Source: Candidatus Anammoximicrobium sp.
Lineage (GTDB): Bacteria > Planctomycetota > Planctomycetia > Pirellulales > Pirellulaceae
DNA: 49,495 nucleotides
Reading direction: 5' to 3'
NCBI GenBank assembly: GCA_012515235.1
Contig: JAAYYU010000241.1
Location: 1-49,495, forward strand
This document shows, in pieces, positions 41,430-49,495 of this stretch (positions are counted from its first letter, which is position 1; every line of letters begins with the position of its first letter). A model generated the notes under the pieces. It ran no database searches and was not told the origin of the DNA. It saw only the letters and a list, made by a program, of their open reading frames with translations. The translations under genes and the position numbers were made by a program.

Positions 41430-42476
41430 ATGACCTACTTCCGCCCCGAACTCGAAGCCATGGCCGGGTACGTACCCGGCGAGCAGCCGCAGGCCGGCAA
41501 ATTCCTCAAGTTGAACACGAATGAGAATCCCTACCCGCCGTCGCCCAAGGTGGTCCACGCGATCCAACAGGCGGCTGCGGCGGGCCTGATGCGGTATCCC
41601 GACCCGATGGGCAACGCCTTTCGCGACCGGGCCGCCGACGTGCTGGGCGTCCCGCGGGATTGGATCCTGTGCGGCAACGGCAGCGACGACATCCTGACCA
41701 TCGTCACCCGCGCGTTCGTCGGCGCCGGCCAGCGGCTGCGGCTGCCGTATCCCAGCTACATCCTGTACCGGACGTTGGCACAATTGCAGGGCGCCAACTG
41801 GGAGGAGGTGCGGTTCTGCGACGATTGGAGTCTGCCGCCCGAATTCGCCGCTGCGGCCCCGGACCTGAAGCTGGTTTTCCTGCCCAATCCGAACAGCCCG
41901 ACCGGGACGATGGTTTCCCGCGACGCCATCCGGCGGCTGGCAGAGCATTTGCCCTGCCCGCTGCTGGTGGACGAGGCCTACGTCGATTTTGCCGACGAGA
42001 ACTGCGTGAGTCTGGTCGCGCGGAACGAGCGAATCATGGTCTCGCGGACGTTGAGCAAGTCGTACGCCTTGGCGGGCTTGCGGTTTGGCTACCTGGTCGC
42101 CCAGCCGCACTTGATCCAGCAGTTGATCAAGGTCAAGGATTCCTACAACTGCGACGCTCTCTCGATCGCAGGCGCGACCGCGGCCATCGATGATCAGGCA
42201 TGGCTGAGGGACACGGTCGGCAAGATCCGTGCGACGCGCACGCGGCTGGCCGAAGGACTGGCAGGGCTGGGGTTTTCCGTCCTGCCCTCCCAGGCGAATT
42301 TTGTCTGGTGTACCCATCCAAACCATGCAGCCGTCACGCTTTACGAGCGATTGAAGCAGGATCGCGTGCTGGTCCGATACATGAACTATCCGGGCTGGGC
42401 GGACGGTTTGCGGATCAGCGTCGGGAGCGACGAACAGACCGACGCGCTGCTGGCGCTACTGAAAGCGATGGTGTAG
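41430..42476 (+). CDS. hisC: Histidinol-phosphate aminotransferase
   Basis: A 348-residue class I/II PLP aminotransferase. It opens with the HisC segment LKLNTNENPYPPSPKV, has NPNSPTG, the substrate-site block VDEAYVDFA, and the PLP lysine K210 in RTLSKSYALAGLRFGY. It converts imidazole-acetol phosphate to histidinol phosphate. It lies 4 bases before hisB, so the two histidine genes are co-translated, although the rest of the pathway is not in view. Confidence 0.95.
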   Translation: MTYFRPELEAMAGYVPGEQPQAGKFLKLNTNENPYPPSPKVVHAIQQAAAAGLMRYPDPMGNAFRDRAADVLGVPRDWILCGNGSDDILTIVTRAFVGAGQRLRLPYPSYILYRTLAQLQGANWEEVRFCDDWSLPPEFAAAAPDLKLVFLPNPNSPTGTMVSRDAIRRLAEHLPCPLLVDEAYVDFADENCVSLVARNERIMVSRTLSKSYALAGLRFGYLVAQPHLIQQLIKVKDSYNCDALSIAGATAAIDDQAWLRDTVGKIRATRTRLAEGLAGLGFSVLPSQANFVWCTHPNHAAVTLYERLKQDRVLVRYMNYPGWADGLRISVGSDEQTDALLALLKAMV

Positions 42477-42480
42477 ACGA

Positions 42481-43074
42481 ATGGCACGCAAGGCAAAAAT
42501 CGAACGTCGCACGGCGGAGACCGAGATTGAACTGGAACTGGATCTGGACGGAACGGGCCGTTCGCAGATCCACACCGGCGTGGGCTTTCTGGATCACATG
42601 CTCGAACTGCTGGCCCGGCACGGCGGCCTGGACCTGACGGTGACGGCCCGCGGCGATCTGCACGTCGATCAGCACCACACGGTCGAGGACGTCGGGATTT
42701 GCCTGGGCCAGGCGCTGCGGCAGGCGTTGGAAGACAAGGCCGGCATCCGCCGCTACGGGCACTTCACGCTACCGATGGAAGAAACGCTGGTCACCACGGC
42801 CCTGGATTTGAGCGGCCGCTATTTCCTGGTCTTCCAGGCCGACTTTCCCGCGCCCAAGATCGGCGATTTTGACAGCGAGTTGGTGGAGGATTTCTGGCAA
42901 GCCACGGCCGCCAACGCGCTGTGCAATCTGCACGTCCTCGTGCATCACGGCCGCAACAGCCATCACATCAGCGAAGCGATCTTCAAGTCGACCGCCCGCG
43001 CCCTGCGGATGGCCGTCGAGCGTGACCCGCGCGCCGCCGGCGTGCCCAGTACCAAGGGCACGTTGACCTGTTGA
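42481..43074 (+). CDS. hisB: Imidazoleglycerol-phosphate dehydratase
   Basis: A 197-residue single-domain HisB dehydratase. Both metal motifs are seen: DLHVDQHHTVEDVGI and VHHGRNSHHISEAIFK, with the GVGFLDHMLELLARHGGLDL block between. It removes water from imidazoleglycerol phosphate in histidine synthesis. There is no phosphatase domain, as in most bacteria outside the enterics. It forms a tight pair with hisC. Confidence 0.97.
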   Translation: MARKAKIERRTAETEIELELDLDGTGRSQIHTGVGFLDHMLELLARHGGLDLTVTARGDLHVDQHHTVEDVGICLGQALRQALEDKAGIRRYGHFTLPMEETLVTTALDLSGRYFLVFQADFPAPKIGDFDSELVEDFWQATAANALCNLHVLVHHGRNSHHISEAIFKSTARALRMAVERDPRAAGVPSTKGTLTC

Positions 43075-43174
43075 GCGATCCCCACCTACCCTCCCCGATC
43101 CATGATCTCGGCCCGCCCATCGGGTTGAGGCCGAAGAACCAGGGTAACTTCACACTTTTTTGCGAGCGACTCTC

Positions 43175-44359
43175 TCAGACGGGCCGCGTGTGCCTCCGGT
43201 ACTGCGCCAGAGTCATTCCCGTTTCGCGGCGGAAGACGTTGCTCAAATAACTGAGGCTGTTGAACCCCGAAAGTTCCGCGACCTTCTCCAACGGGAGTTC
43301 CGTTTCGGCGAGTAGTTGGTTGACTCGCTCCAGATGGGTCCGCTGGATTTGGTCGCGGATCGAACGGTTCAACGCCTTCTGAAAGCGGATCTCCAAGGCG
43401 CGGCGGCCAATGGCGGAATGCGACACGACGTCGCCCACTCGGATCGGACGGCGTCCGTTGTCGCGGATGAATCGCAACGCTTGGGCCACGTGGCGGTCCT
43501 CGACGGCAATCACATCGGACGAGCGACGAGTCGTCACGCCGATCGGGTCCACCAGAATCCGTTGCGGCCGGGACACTCTGCCCGCCATCAGCCGGGCGAG
43601 CAGTCCGGCCGCGAGGAAACCTCCCTTTTCGGCGTTGAACCCGACGCTGGACAAGGGTGGGTTCGAGAGTTCACACAACAGGCGGTCGTCGTCGACCCCG
43701 ACCACGGCGATGTCCTCCGGCACGTGCAAGCCCGCCATCAGACACGCTTCCAGCATCTGCCGGCCGCGATGGTCGTTGCAGGCCATCAGCCCCAACGGGC
43801 GGGAAAGTGACCGCAGCCAGTGAATAATCCGGGGCCTTTCCCATTCCCAAACCGGCTCCGACGGATGGCCGAGCGACTCGTAGACGTTGTATGAGAAGCC
43901 CGCTTCGGCCAACCGCGTACAGAAGCCCTCCTCGCGCCGCCGGGACCAAACCTGACCGGAGTACCCGCAAAAGGCGAATTGCCGGAGTCCACGCTCCATG
44001 AAATGCTCTGCCGCCAACCGTCCCGCGGCGTGAGAGTCGGGACGCAACTCGGAGATGCTTGATAGCGGATGGTCCGGGGCTAACTGCTCTTCGGAAAGAT
44101 CCATGCCGATGACGGGCACTCGCGCCGACAACACCTGCCGCGCAACTCGCTCGTTCAGAACGCGGCCGATGATTCCATTCCACTCCCAATGCTCCCCGTC
44201 CGGAAGCGCCAGTTCCAAGGGAGGTAGTTCCTCGGCCGGGAGGTAGATCAGCCAGGGCCCGTGCGCGTGCGCGTACCGGGCAATGCCCCGGAGAATCCCG
44301 CGGGCGTAACCGGCATGGGTTTCGATCAGCAGGGCGACCTTGGGCATCCCGCACGTCAT
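43175..44359 (-). CDS. XylR-type transcriptional regulator (LacI-like sensor with AraC HTH)
   Basis: A 394-residue hybrid regulator. The N-terminal ~280 residues form a periplasmic-binding-protein-like sugar sensor (VALLIETHAGYARGILRGIARY, and VVGVDDDRLLCELSNPPLSSV near residue 220). The C-terminal ~100 residues are an AraC-type double HTH (LPLEKVAELSGFNSLSYLSNVFRRETGM). This is the XylR layout, which usually activates sugar catabolism genes on ligand binding. It is divergent from the DUF1559/oxidoreductase cluster, making that cluster the most likely target. The ligand is unknown. Confidence 0.9.
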   Translation of the reverse strand: MTCGMPKVALLIETHAGYARGILRGIARYAHAHGPWLIYLPAEELPPLELALPDGEHWEWNGIIGRVLNERVARQVLSARVPVIGMDLSEEQLAPDHPLSSISELRPDSHAAGRLAAEHFMERGLRQFAFCGYSGQVWSRRREEGFCTRLAEAGFSYNVYESLGHPSEPVWEWERPRIIHWLRSLSRPLGLMACNDHRGRQMLEACLMAGLHVPEDIAVVGVDDDRLLCELSNPPLSSVGFNAEKGGFLAAGLLARLMAGRVSRPQRILVDPIGVTTRRSSDVIAVEDRHVAQALRFIRDNGRRPIRVGDVVSHSAIGRRALEIRFQKALNRSIRDQIQRTHLERVNQLLAETELPLEKVAELSGFNSLSYLSNVFRRETGMTLAQYRRHTRPV

Positions 44360-44711
44360 GGTTCACGTTCTCCATGCATCCTCACTCGCAAGCCCTCGGC
44401 GTGACAACGCCCGGCGCCGAGCTGCGCAATTCTTCAATTCTAGTTCAGGAGCGATCACGACTGCCAAAGGGCCGGATGTTTCTCACGACCACGAACCTGA
44501 ACGCAAAAAAACTTGAAAAGGTTCAAAAGTGTCTCTGGAGGTTCTCCTGCTTGACGAGGCTCGTAGCGACCGAGGAGGGCATGCGCAATTCTTTAAGTTT
44601 TTTGCGCGTAATTGGATAAACTGCGACGGGCTTTTCGGCTAGCTTATAGTACCGCGGTTCTGTTTTTGCTGCGAAGGCGGGTATCGTCATTTTTTCGAGC
44701 GGAGTGTCCCT
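44360..44711. promoter_or_regulatory. Divergent regulatory region with direct and inverted repeats
   Basis: About 350 bases between the XylR-like gene and the DUF1559 gene. TGCGCAATTCTT occurs twice, at 44423-44434 and 44582-44593, and similarity extends as YAA to 15 bases with one change. TTGAA and TTCAA flank AAGG at 44513-44526. A TATAGT at 44645-44650 is a possible -10 box for the rightward unit. The repeats are good candidate sites for the XylR-like protein, because AraC-type regulators bind direct repeats. Confidence 0.5.
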
Positions 44712-45680
44712 ATGACTCGTTCCAAAACCGGTTTCACGCTTGTCGAGTTGTTGGTGGTGATTGCCATTATCGGCATTCTCGTGGCGTTGTTGCTGCCGGC
44801 CATCCAAGCCGCCCGCGAGGCCGCGCGCAGGTCGCAATGTACGAACAATCTTAAACAGGCCAGCTTGGCCATGCACAATTACCACGATTCGCACAACACG
44901 TTGCCGTACGGGTCCTGGGAGTGGCGGCGGACGTGGCAGGTGCTGATCCTGCCGTACGTCGAGCAAGGACCGCTGTTCGAGCTCTACGATATGCATCGCC
45001 CTTGCGGCAGACCCAATTATGCGGGCACGTATTTCAGCGTGGAAAACCTCGCGGTGACGAGCCAGCGGCTCCCGACGTTCACTTGTCCCAGTGATTTTGC
45101 CAACACGCACATTAGCACCTTGTTCACCGGTGAGATCACCAAGCACAATTACGCGGTCAACTACGGCAACACGGGAAACTTCAACCAGACTTCGGGGCCG
45201 GCGGCCACGGCCGGGGGCGTCGTCTTCGGGGGCGCGCCGTTCAGCATGCGGGGACAGTGCCCCAATCCTCCGGAAGCCTTCAAGTTCAGGGATATTCTGG
45301 ATGGTCTGAGCAGCACATTGATGTTTGGCGAGGTCCTGCAGGGAAAAGGCCAGAGCACCACGGTCAGCGACCTGCGTGGCATGACGTGGTGGGGGCTGAC
45401 CGCAGGCTTTACGACGTACCGTTCGCCCAACTCGCCCCTTCCGGACATCATGGTCGAAGCCAACTACTGCACCAATACCCCGCCCAATCCGCCCTGCGAC
45501 GTCACGGCGCCGAGCAGTCCCGACCGGCCGGCGAATATCGTCTCGCGCAGCCGGCACCCCGGCGGTGTCAATGTAGGATTGTGCGATGCGTCTGTGCGTT
45601 TTGTCTCGGACGACATTGCCATCGATCTCTGGCGAGGCCTCAGCACGATGTACGGAAAAGAGACCATCGGGGCGTACTGA
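44712..45680 (+). CDS. DUF1559 prepilin-like protein
   Basis: A 322-residue protein with a pseudopilin leader (SKTGFTLVELLVVIAIIGIL), the PAIQAAREAARRSQCTNNLK block and the C-terminal HPGGVNVGLCDASVRFVSDD motif. It is the first gene of a same-strand run with two exported oxidoreductases and a lipoprotein. The paralogue at 20885-21895 shares the leader almost exactly but has a different central domain. Confidence 0.92.
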   Translation: MTRSKTGFTLVELLVVIAIIGILVALLLPAIQAAREAARRSQCTNNLKQASLAMHNYHDSHNTLPYGSWEWRRTWQVLILPYVEQGPLFELYDMHRPCGRPNYAGTYFSVENLAVTSQRLPTFTCPSDFANTHISTLFTGEITKHNYAVNYGNTGNFNQTSGPAATAGGVVFGGAPFSMRGQCPNPPEAFKFRDILDGLSSTLMFGEVLQGKGQSTTVSDLRGMTWWGLTAGFTTYRSPNSPLPDIMVEANYCTNTPPNPPCDVTAPSSPDRPANIVSRSRHPGGVNVGLCDASVRFVSDDIAIDLWRGLSTMYGKETIGAY

Positions 45681-45716
45681 GCGGTCTTTTCCGGCCGACC
45701 GACAAGGAGATTCTCG

Positions 45717-46973
45717 ATGCCCGTCCAAGATGAGCGTGGCGCGTGTCATCTCTCGCGGCGTTCCTTTCTCGAATGCTCCGGCGCCGCCGCACTGGTCGCC
45801 GGCGGCGACCTGCTGACCCGCGTGGGGCGTGCGTACCCGCAGGAGACCGACAAGACGATCCGCATGGCCGTAGTCGGCGGCCGGTTCGGTGCCACGTTCC
45901 ATTGGCACGAGCATCCCCGTTGCGTGGTCACGGCAGTCACCGATCTGTACCCCGAACGGCGCGAGCGGCTGAAGAACCAGTACCGGTGCGACGCCGTTTA
46001 CGATTCGCTCGAAACGATGATCCGCGAGGCCAAGGACGTCGACGCCGTCGCCGTTTTCTCCGGCGCGCCCGACCACGCGAAACAGGTCAAGATGTGCCTG
46101 GACCGCGGTTGGCACGTGGTCTGTGCCGTGCCGGCCTGCGTGTCGCTCGAAGAGGCGGCCATGCTGAAAGAGCACAAGGAGAAGACCGGCCTGCGGTACA
46201 TGATGGCCGAGTCGAGCTGGTACCATCAGGAGTGCATCTTTGCCCGCAACCTGCACCGCGCGGGCGGGTTCGGCGAGCTGTTCTACACCGAAGGCGAGTA
46301 CTACCACGACCACGGCGATTTGCAGAAGGCCCTGACCGACAAGAGCGGCTTGCCCTACAACCCGGACGGCACGCGGTCCTGGCGCTGGGGCTATCCCCCG
46401 ATGCTGTATCCTACGCACTCGCTCGGTTTCCTCGTCGGGGTGACCGGAGAACGCGTGGTCAAGGTTTCCTGCCTGGGATGGCGCGGGACCCGTCCCGAGG
46501 TGCGCGAGCACCCCTTCGTGACCGACAACGCCTACGGTAGCCCGTTCTGGTGCCAAGCGTCCATCATGTCCACCAACCGGGGACACATGTGCCGCGTGAA
46601 TGAGTTCCGCCGCTGCACCAACTACGGCGACCGGGCGCAGTGGTTCGGCGACGAAGCGACGTTCTATACGCCGTTGAGCGGCGTTCACGAAAGCGTGATC
46701 TGCGTTCGCGGCAAAAGCGCCGAAATCGTGGCGGTACCCCAATACTGGCAGAGCGACTTGCTCCCGGAGCCGATGCGGCGTCCCTCCGGCCATCGCGGTT
46801 CGGCCATGTTCATCTCCGCCGAGTTCGTCAACGCCCTGCTGGAAGACCGGGAACCGGAGATCGACCTCTACGAGTCGCTGGCGATGACCGTGCCGGGCAT
46901 CGTCGCCCAGGAATCAGCGCTGAAGGATGGACAGCAGTTGGCGGTGCCGTCGTTCGACCGAGCCCAATTGTAA
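45717..46973 (+). CDS. Tat-exported Gfo/Idh/MocA-family oxidoreductase (first copy)
   Basis: A 418-residue protein with a twin-arginine signal (HLSRRSFLECSGAAALVAGG). A Rossmann-like nucleotide region follows (MAVVGGRFGATFHWHEHP), where the usual GxGxxG is changed to GGRFGA. A Gfo/Idh/MocA substrate domain comes next, with YMMAESSWYHQE, YPTHSLGFLVGVTGE and LPEPMRRPSGHRGS. The family oxidises or rearranges sugars with bound NAD(P). AAGGAGA precedes the ATG by 7 bases. It lies 36 bases after the DUF1559 gene and resembles the last gene of the cluster throughout, so the two are probably diverged duplicates. Confidence 0.88.
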   Translation: MPVQDERGACHLSRRSFLECSGAAALVAGGDLLTRVGRAYPQETDKTIRMAVVGGRFGATFHWHEHPRCVVTAVTDLYPERRERLKNQYRCDAVYDSLETMIREAKDVDAVAVFSGAPDHAKQVKMCLDRGWHVVCAVPACVSLEEAAMLKEHKEKTGLRYMMAESSWYHQECIFARNLHRAGGFGELFYTEGEYYHDHGDLQKALTDKSGLPYNPDGTRSWRWGYPPMLYPTHSLGFLVGVTGERVVKVSCLGWRGTRPEVREHPFVTDNAYGSPFWCQASIMSTNRGHMCRVNEFRRCTNYGDRAQWFGDEATFYTPLSGVHESVICVRGKSAEIVAVPQYWQSDLLPEPMRRPSGHRGSAMFISAEFVNALLEDREPEIDLYESLAMTVPGIVAQESALKDGQQLAVPSFDRAQL

Positions 46974-47003
46974 CCTCAACGCCTTGAACTGGAGCGAATC
47001 GCT

Positions 47004-47438
47004 ATGTTCCCTCGCTGTCTTCTGTGCGCAATGCTTTCCTGCCTGCTGGTCACTTCGCTCGGCTGCGGTTCGGGCAACCCGCTCAACCGTCAAGCCGTCT
47101 CGGGCAACGTCACGCTGGACGGCCAGCCTCTGGATCAGGGCACCATCGAACTGGTTCCCACCAGCAGCGAACAGGGTGTGCTCAGTGGCGGGATGATTGC
47201 CGACGGCAGCTTCCAAGTTGCCGCCGACAAGGGACTGCCGCCCGGAACTTACACGGTGCGGATCTATTCCACGGAGACGAGCGCCGCCGGTGCGGCGCCC
47301 CCTGCGGGCGCGGACATCGCCCCGGCCCAACCTGCCAAGGAGCGGATACCCGCCAGGTACAACTCGCAAAGCGAGCTGAAGGCGGAGGTCAAGGACGGCG
47401 AGTCGAACACCTTCACCTTTGACCTGAAAAGCAACTGA
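47004..47438 (+). CDS. Small lipoprotein with a transthyretin-like domain
   Basis: A 144-residue lipoprotein with signal MFPRCLLCAMLSCLLVTSLG and lipobox cysteine in SLGC. Then VSGNVTLDGQPLDQGTIEL and a GTYTVRIYS strand follow, typical of the carboxypeptidase-regulatory-like/transthyretin fold that accompanies DUF1559 proteins in planctomycetes. It lies between the two oxidoreductase genes, 30 bases from the first. It probably sits at the outer membrane; the role is unknown. Confidence 0.82.
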   Translation: MFPRCLLCAMLSCLLVTSLGCGSGNPLNRQAVSGNVTLDGQPLDQGTIELVPTSSEQGVLSGGMIADGSFQVAADKGLPPGTYTVRIYSTETSAAGAAPPAGADIAPAQPAKERIPARYNSQSELKAEVKDGESNTFTFDLKSN

Positions 47439-47505
47439 TCCACGTGCCGAGTCAAGCTCCCGGCCGTCCCTCCCCACTGTTTCTCCGTTCGATAAGGAGT
47501 TCGTC

Positions 47506-48771
47506 GTGCCCCGTGAAATATCCTCCCCCTCGTGCCCGCAGCCTCCCGCAACCGATTCCTCGCGCCGTCGTTTTCTCCAGCAAGGCGGTGCGGCCCTGGC
47601 CGGCATGGCGCTGGCTTCCCCCGCACTGGTTGCTGGCGAGAATCCCCGCAAGAAGGTCCGCGTCGGCATCGTCGGGGGCCGATTCGGCCGCAACTTCCAC
47701 TGGTTCTGTCAGCACCCCGATTCCACGGTCGAGGCGGTGAGCGACCTGCGGCCCGAACGGCGCAAGCTGCTGATGGAGACCTACCAGTGCGCGAAGGCGT
47801 ACGACTCGCTGGAGGAGTTGGTCCGCGATCCCAAGATCGATGCGGTGGGCTTGTTCACCGACGGACCGCTGCACGTCCAGCACACCGAACTGGCGATGAA
47901 GCACGGCAAGCACGTGCTGAGCGCCGTTCCCGCTTGCTGGGGTTCCGTCGAGGAGGCCCAGAGGTTGCAGGACGTCGTCCGTCAGTCGGGCCTGACGTAC
48001 ATGCTGAACGAAACCAGTTACTACCAGCAGGCGACGATTTCGGCGCGGAAGTTTTACGAGGAAGGGAAGTTCGGCGAGATCTTCTATTGCGAGTCCCAGT
48101 ACGACCATCCCGGACTGGAGGCCCTCTACTTCGAGAACGGCAAGCGGACTTGGCGGCACGGCATGGCCCCGATGCACTATCCGACCCACAACACGGCCCA
48201 TCTGGTCGGCTTGACCGGCGAGCGACTGGTCGAAGTCAAGTGCCACGGCTGGGGCGACGACGATCCGATCTGCAAAGACAACGTCTACAAGAACCCGTTC
48301 TGGAACGAAATGGCCATGTTCTCCACCGACCGCGGCCGGGCGTTCCGGGTCCGCGTTTCCTGGCGCGGAGCGCTCCGCGGCGGCGAAACGGCCCGCTGGT
48401 ACGGCACCAAGATGAGCTTCCACATGGAGGACCCCAACGGGTTGGGACCGGTGATCGTCCGCAGCGGCAAGCAGACCGAGAAGGATGACGCCGGTTTCGT
48501 CCGCGACTTGCCGGCCTTCGAGAAATACGAGCAGCCCAATTGGTGGGCGACCGATATGTTGCCGGAACCCCTGCGCCGTAACAGCGGCCACCAAGGCTCG
48601 CACACCTTTCTGGTCCACGAATTCGTCAGCGCGCTGGTCGAGGATCGCCAACCCGCCATTGACGTCTACGAAGCGCTGGCCTATACGGTGCCCGGCATCA
48701 TCGCTCACGAATCAGCCTTGCGGGACGGCGAGACGCTGAAAATCCCGCAATTCGAGCGGCCTAAGACGTAG
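47506..48771 (+). CDS. Tat-exported Gfo/Idh/MocA-family oxidoreductase (second copy)
   Basis: A 421-residue protein that starts at a GTG with AAGGAG about 8 bases upstream. The twin-arginine signal is SSRRRFLQQGGAALAGMALA; the nucleotide loop reads VGIVGGRFGRNFHWFCQHP. Further matches to the first copy are YMLNETSYYQQ, YPTHNTAHLVGLTGERLVEV, and MLPEPLRRNSGHQGSH near the end. Both copies share the altered glycine loop GGRFG. This suggests two related substrates, or a heteromeric enzyme in the cell envelope. Confidence 0.88.
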   Translation: MPREISSPSCPQPPATDSSRRRFLQQGGAALAGMALASPALVAGENPRKKVRVGIVGGRFGRNFHWFCQHPDSTVEAVSDLRPERRKLLMETYQCAKAYDSLEELVRDPKIDAVGLFTDGPLHVQHTELAMKHGKHVLSAVPACWGSVEEAQRLQDVVRQSGLTYMLNETSYYQQATISARKFYEEGKFGEIFYCESQYDHPGLEALYFENGKRTWRHGMAPMHYPTHNTAHLVGLTGERLVEVKCHGWGDDDPICKDNVYKNPFWNEMAMFSTDRGRAFRVRVSWRGALRGGETARWYGTKMSFHMEDPNGLGPVIVRSGKQTEKDDAGFVRDLPAFEKYEQPNWWATDMLPEPLRRNSGHQGSHTFLVHEFVSALVEDRQPAIDVYEALAYTVPGIIAHESALRDGETLKIPQFERPKT

Positions 48772-48943
48772 GCGTGTTGAAGACGGTCCGGCAGCGCTTC
48801 GAGGCGGGGTGCCGAACGATCCGGCGGGACCGAAACGGAGTCAATCCACGCAAGCAACGGGAAAGAACGATGCCGCGACGTGCCTGCCCCCTCTTTCAAC
48901 GGGCGGAATCGTCCTACCAGCAGACCGACCCGCCGGCAGTGAA

Positions 48944-49279
48944 TCATGCCCTGTCCTTTTCCTTTCCTTTCACGGGCGACAGCTCGCCTGTGGGGCGTCC
49001 GTCCCTGCGGTAGTAAGTCTTAGCAAATCGCAAGTAGGCCAATGCCAGTTCGGCGATGGTTATTTCCTTGCCGCCCCTTCGCTGCGGCATGCACCGACCA
49101 GCAGGGAGCCACTCTCCGATGACGCGATCGTATTCGGATCGACTAGCTCGCGTGTTCCACTTCCCCAGGTAGATGTCACGGCCGTTGATCGACACGACCG
49201 CCTGGCCGGTAGGCTTGTGGAGTCGGTATTTTGGCAGCAGAGGAACGGCGTTTGAAATGGGGACGACAGAGTTCGACAT
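48944..49279 (-). pseudogene. N-terminal stub of a tyrosine recombinase/integrase
   Basis: A 111-residue product whose ATG at 49279 has GGAGG 7 bases upstream. LPKYRLHKPTGQAVVSINGR and the following DIYLGKWNTRASRSEYDRVIGEWL match the N-terminal arm-type binding region of planctomycete phage-like integrases, and LAYLRFAKTYYRRDGRPTGE matches the start of the core-binding domain. The frame then ends in SPVKGKEKDRA. The catalytic domain with the R-H-R-Y residues is absent, so this is a ~110-residue remnant of a ~380-residue enzyme. Confidence 0.75.
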
Positions 49280-49303
49280 AGTGCAACCTCCGTTTCTGGT
49301 GGC

Positions 49304-49326
49304 AAATCCGGTAGTCTACCGGATTT
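49304..49326. promoter_or_regulatory. Perfect palindrome upstream of the integrase stub
   Basis: 11-base arms AAATCCGGTAG and CTACCGGATTT around a single base, ending 25 bases before the integrase ATG. It shares the ATCCGG core with the larger palindrome to the right, so one protein may bind both. Confidence 0.6.
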
Positions 49327-49346
49327 TCAGGAAACTTCGGGCTGCA

Positions 49347-49363
49347 CTGCCGACCGTCGGCAG
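49347..49363. repeat. Short perfect palindrome
   Basis: 8-base arms CTGCCGAC and GTCGGCAG around one base, in the middle of the palindrome cluster. Confidence 0.5.
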
Positions 49364-49379
49364 GTATCCTAACGTAATG

Positions 49380-49413
49380 CGATCTATCCGGCTGTACTCA
49401 GCCGGATAGATCG
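49380..49413. repeat. Long hairpin with 15-base arms
   Basis: The arms (CGATCTATCCGGCTG and its complement) flank a TACT loop, with no mismatches. No T-tract follows, so a terminator is unlikely; an operator, an att-like site or a repeat is more probable. Confidence 0.6.
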
Positions 49414-49434
49414 TGCGTTGAACTGGGCCGACTT

Positions 49435-49485
49435 CGCGGGAATTCGGGAATTCGGGGATTCGCTGATGCGGATTGAATTCCCGCG
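49435..49485. repeat. Inverted repeat with a 29-base centre
   Basis: CGCGGGAATTC and GAATTCCCGCG as 11-base perfect arms; the centre contains further GGGAATTC-like units. Confidence 0.5.
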
Positions 49486-49495
49486 CCGCCTTCAC

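Overview
The window looks like chromosomal DNA of a planctomycete, probably a Pirellulales-type bacterium. The reasons are the high GC content, two prepilin-like DUF1559 proteins, Tat-exported Gfo/Idh/MocA oxidoreductases, several sugar-phosphate isomerase-like TIM barrels, a XylR-type LacI/AraC hybrid regulator, a HemQ-type coproheme decarboxylase, and long gene-poor intergenic stretches. No rRNA is present. This is inference from gene content; no database was searched.

Left part (1-10.2 kb), a defence island. A type I-G (formerly I-U) CRISPR-Cas effector operon reads leftwards: cas3 (helicase then C-terminal HD), csx17 (large subunit), csb1 (Cas7) and csb2 (Cas5-Cas6 fusion). The genes overlap or nearly touch. 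It is followed 10 bases later by a small frameshifted gene resembling CcbP-type calcium-binding proteins, then by a YhcG/DUF1016 PDDEXK nuclease that runs off the left edge. No cas1, cas2, cas4 or CRISPR array is visible. Upstream of cas3 lie a pair of perfect palindromic repeats and a VapB/VapC-type toxin-antitoxin pair with its own recognisable promoter.

Middle part (10.5-31.3 kb), mostly housekeeping. It holds pepQ-like peptidase, accB and accC; an alpha-glucan phosphorylase; a membrane histidine kinase with a CxxCH haem-binding motif; an iron-type ABC permease next to hemQ; a DUF1559 protein with a tiny lipoprotein; leucyl aminopeptidase; a short-chain dehydrogenase; a UroD-like protein; an MMPL/RND exporter with an extra helical insertion; and a secreted parallel beta-helix protein. 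At 31.4-31.85 kb lies a scar where a broken sulfatase fragment joins a piece of a type I restriction specificity subunit, just beyond the 3' end of a tRNA-Glu gene.

Right part (32.3-48.8 kb). It contains csrA; a partial complex I cluster (nuoI, an enlarged nuoA, nuoC, nuoD, with no nuoB between nuoA and nuoC); two TIM-barrel isomerases; a secreted hypothetical protein; an MBL-fold hydrolase; and proB, hisC and hisB. A XylR-like regulator is divergent from a DUF1559 - oxidoreductase - lipoprotein - oxidoreductase cluster, with a 12-base direct repeat in the shared intergenic region. The last 550 bases carry the N-terminal stub of a tyrosine recombinase and a cluster of perfect palindromes, probably the edge of another mobile segment.
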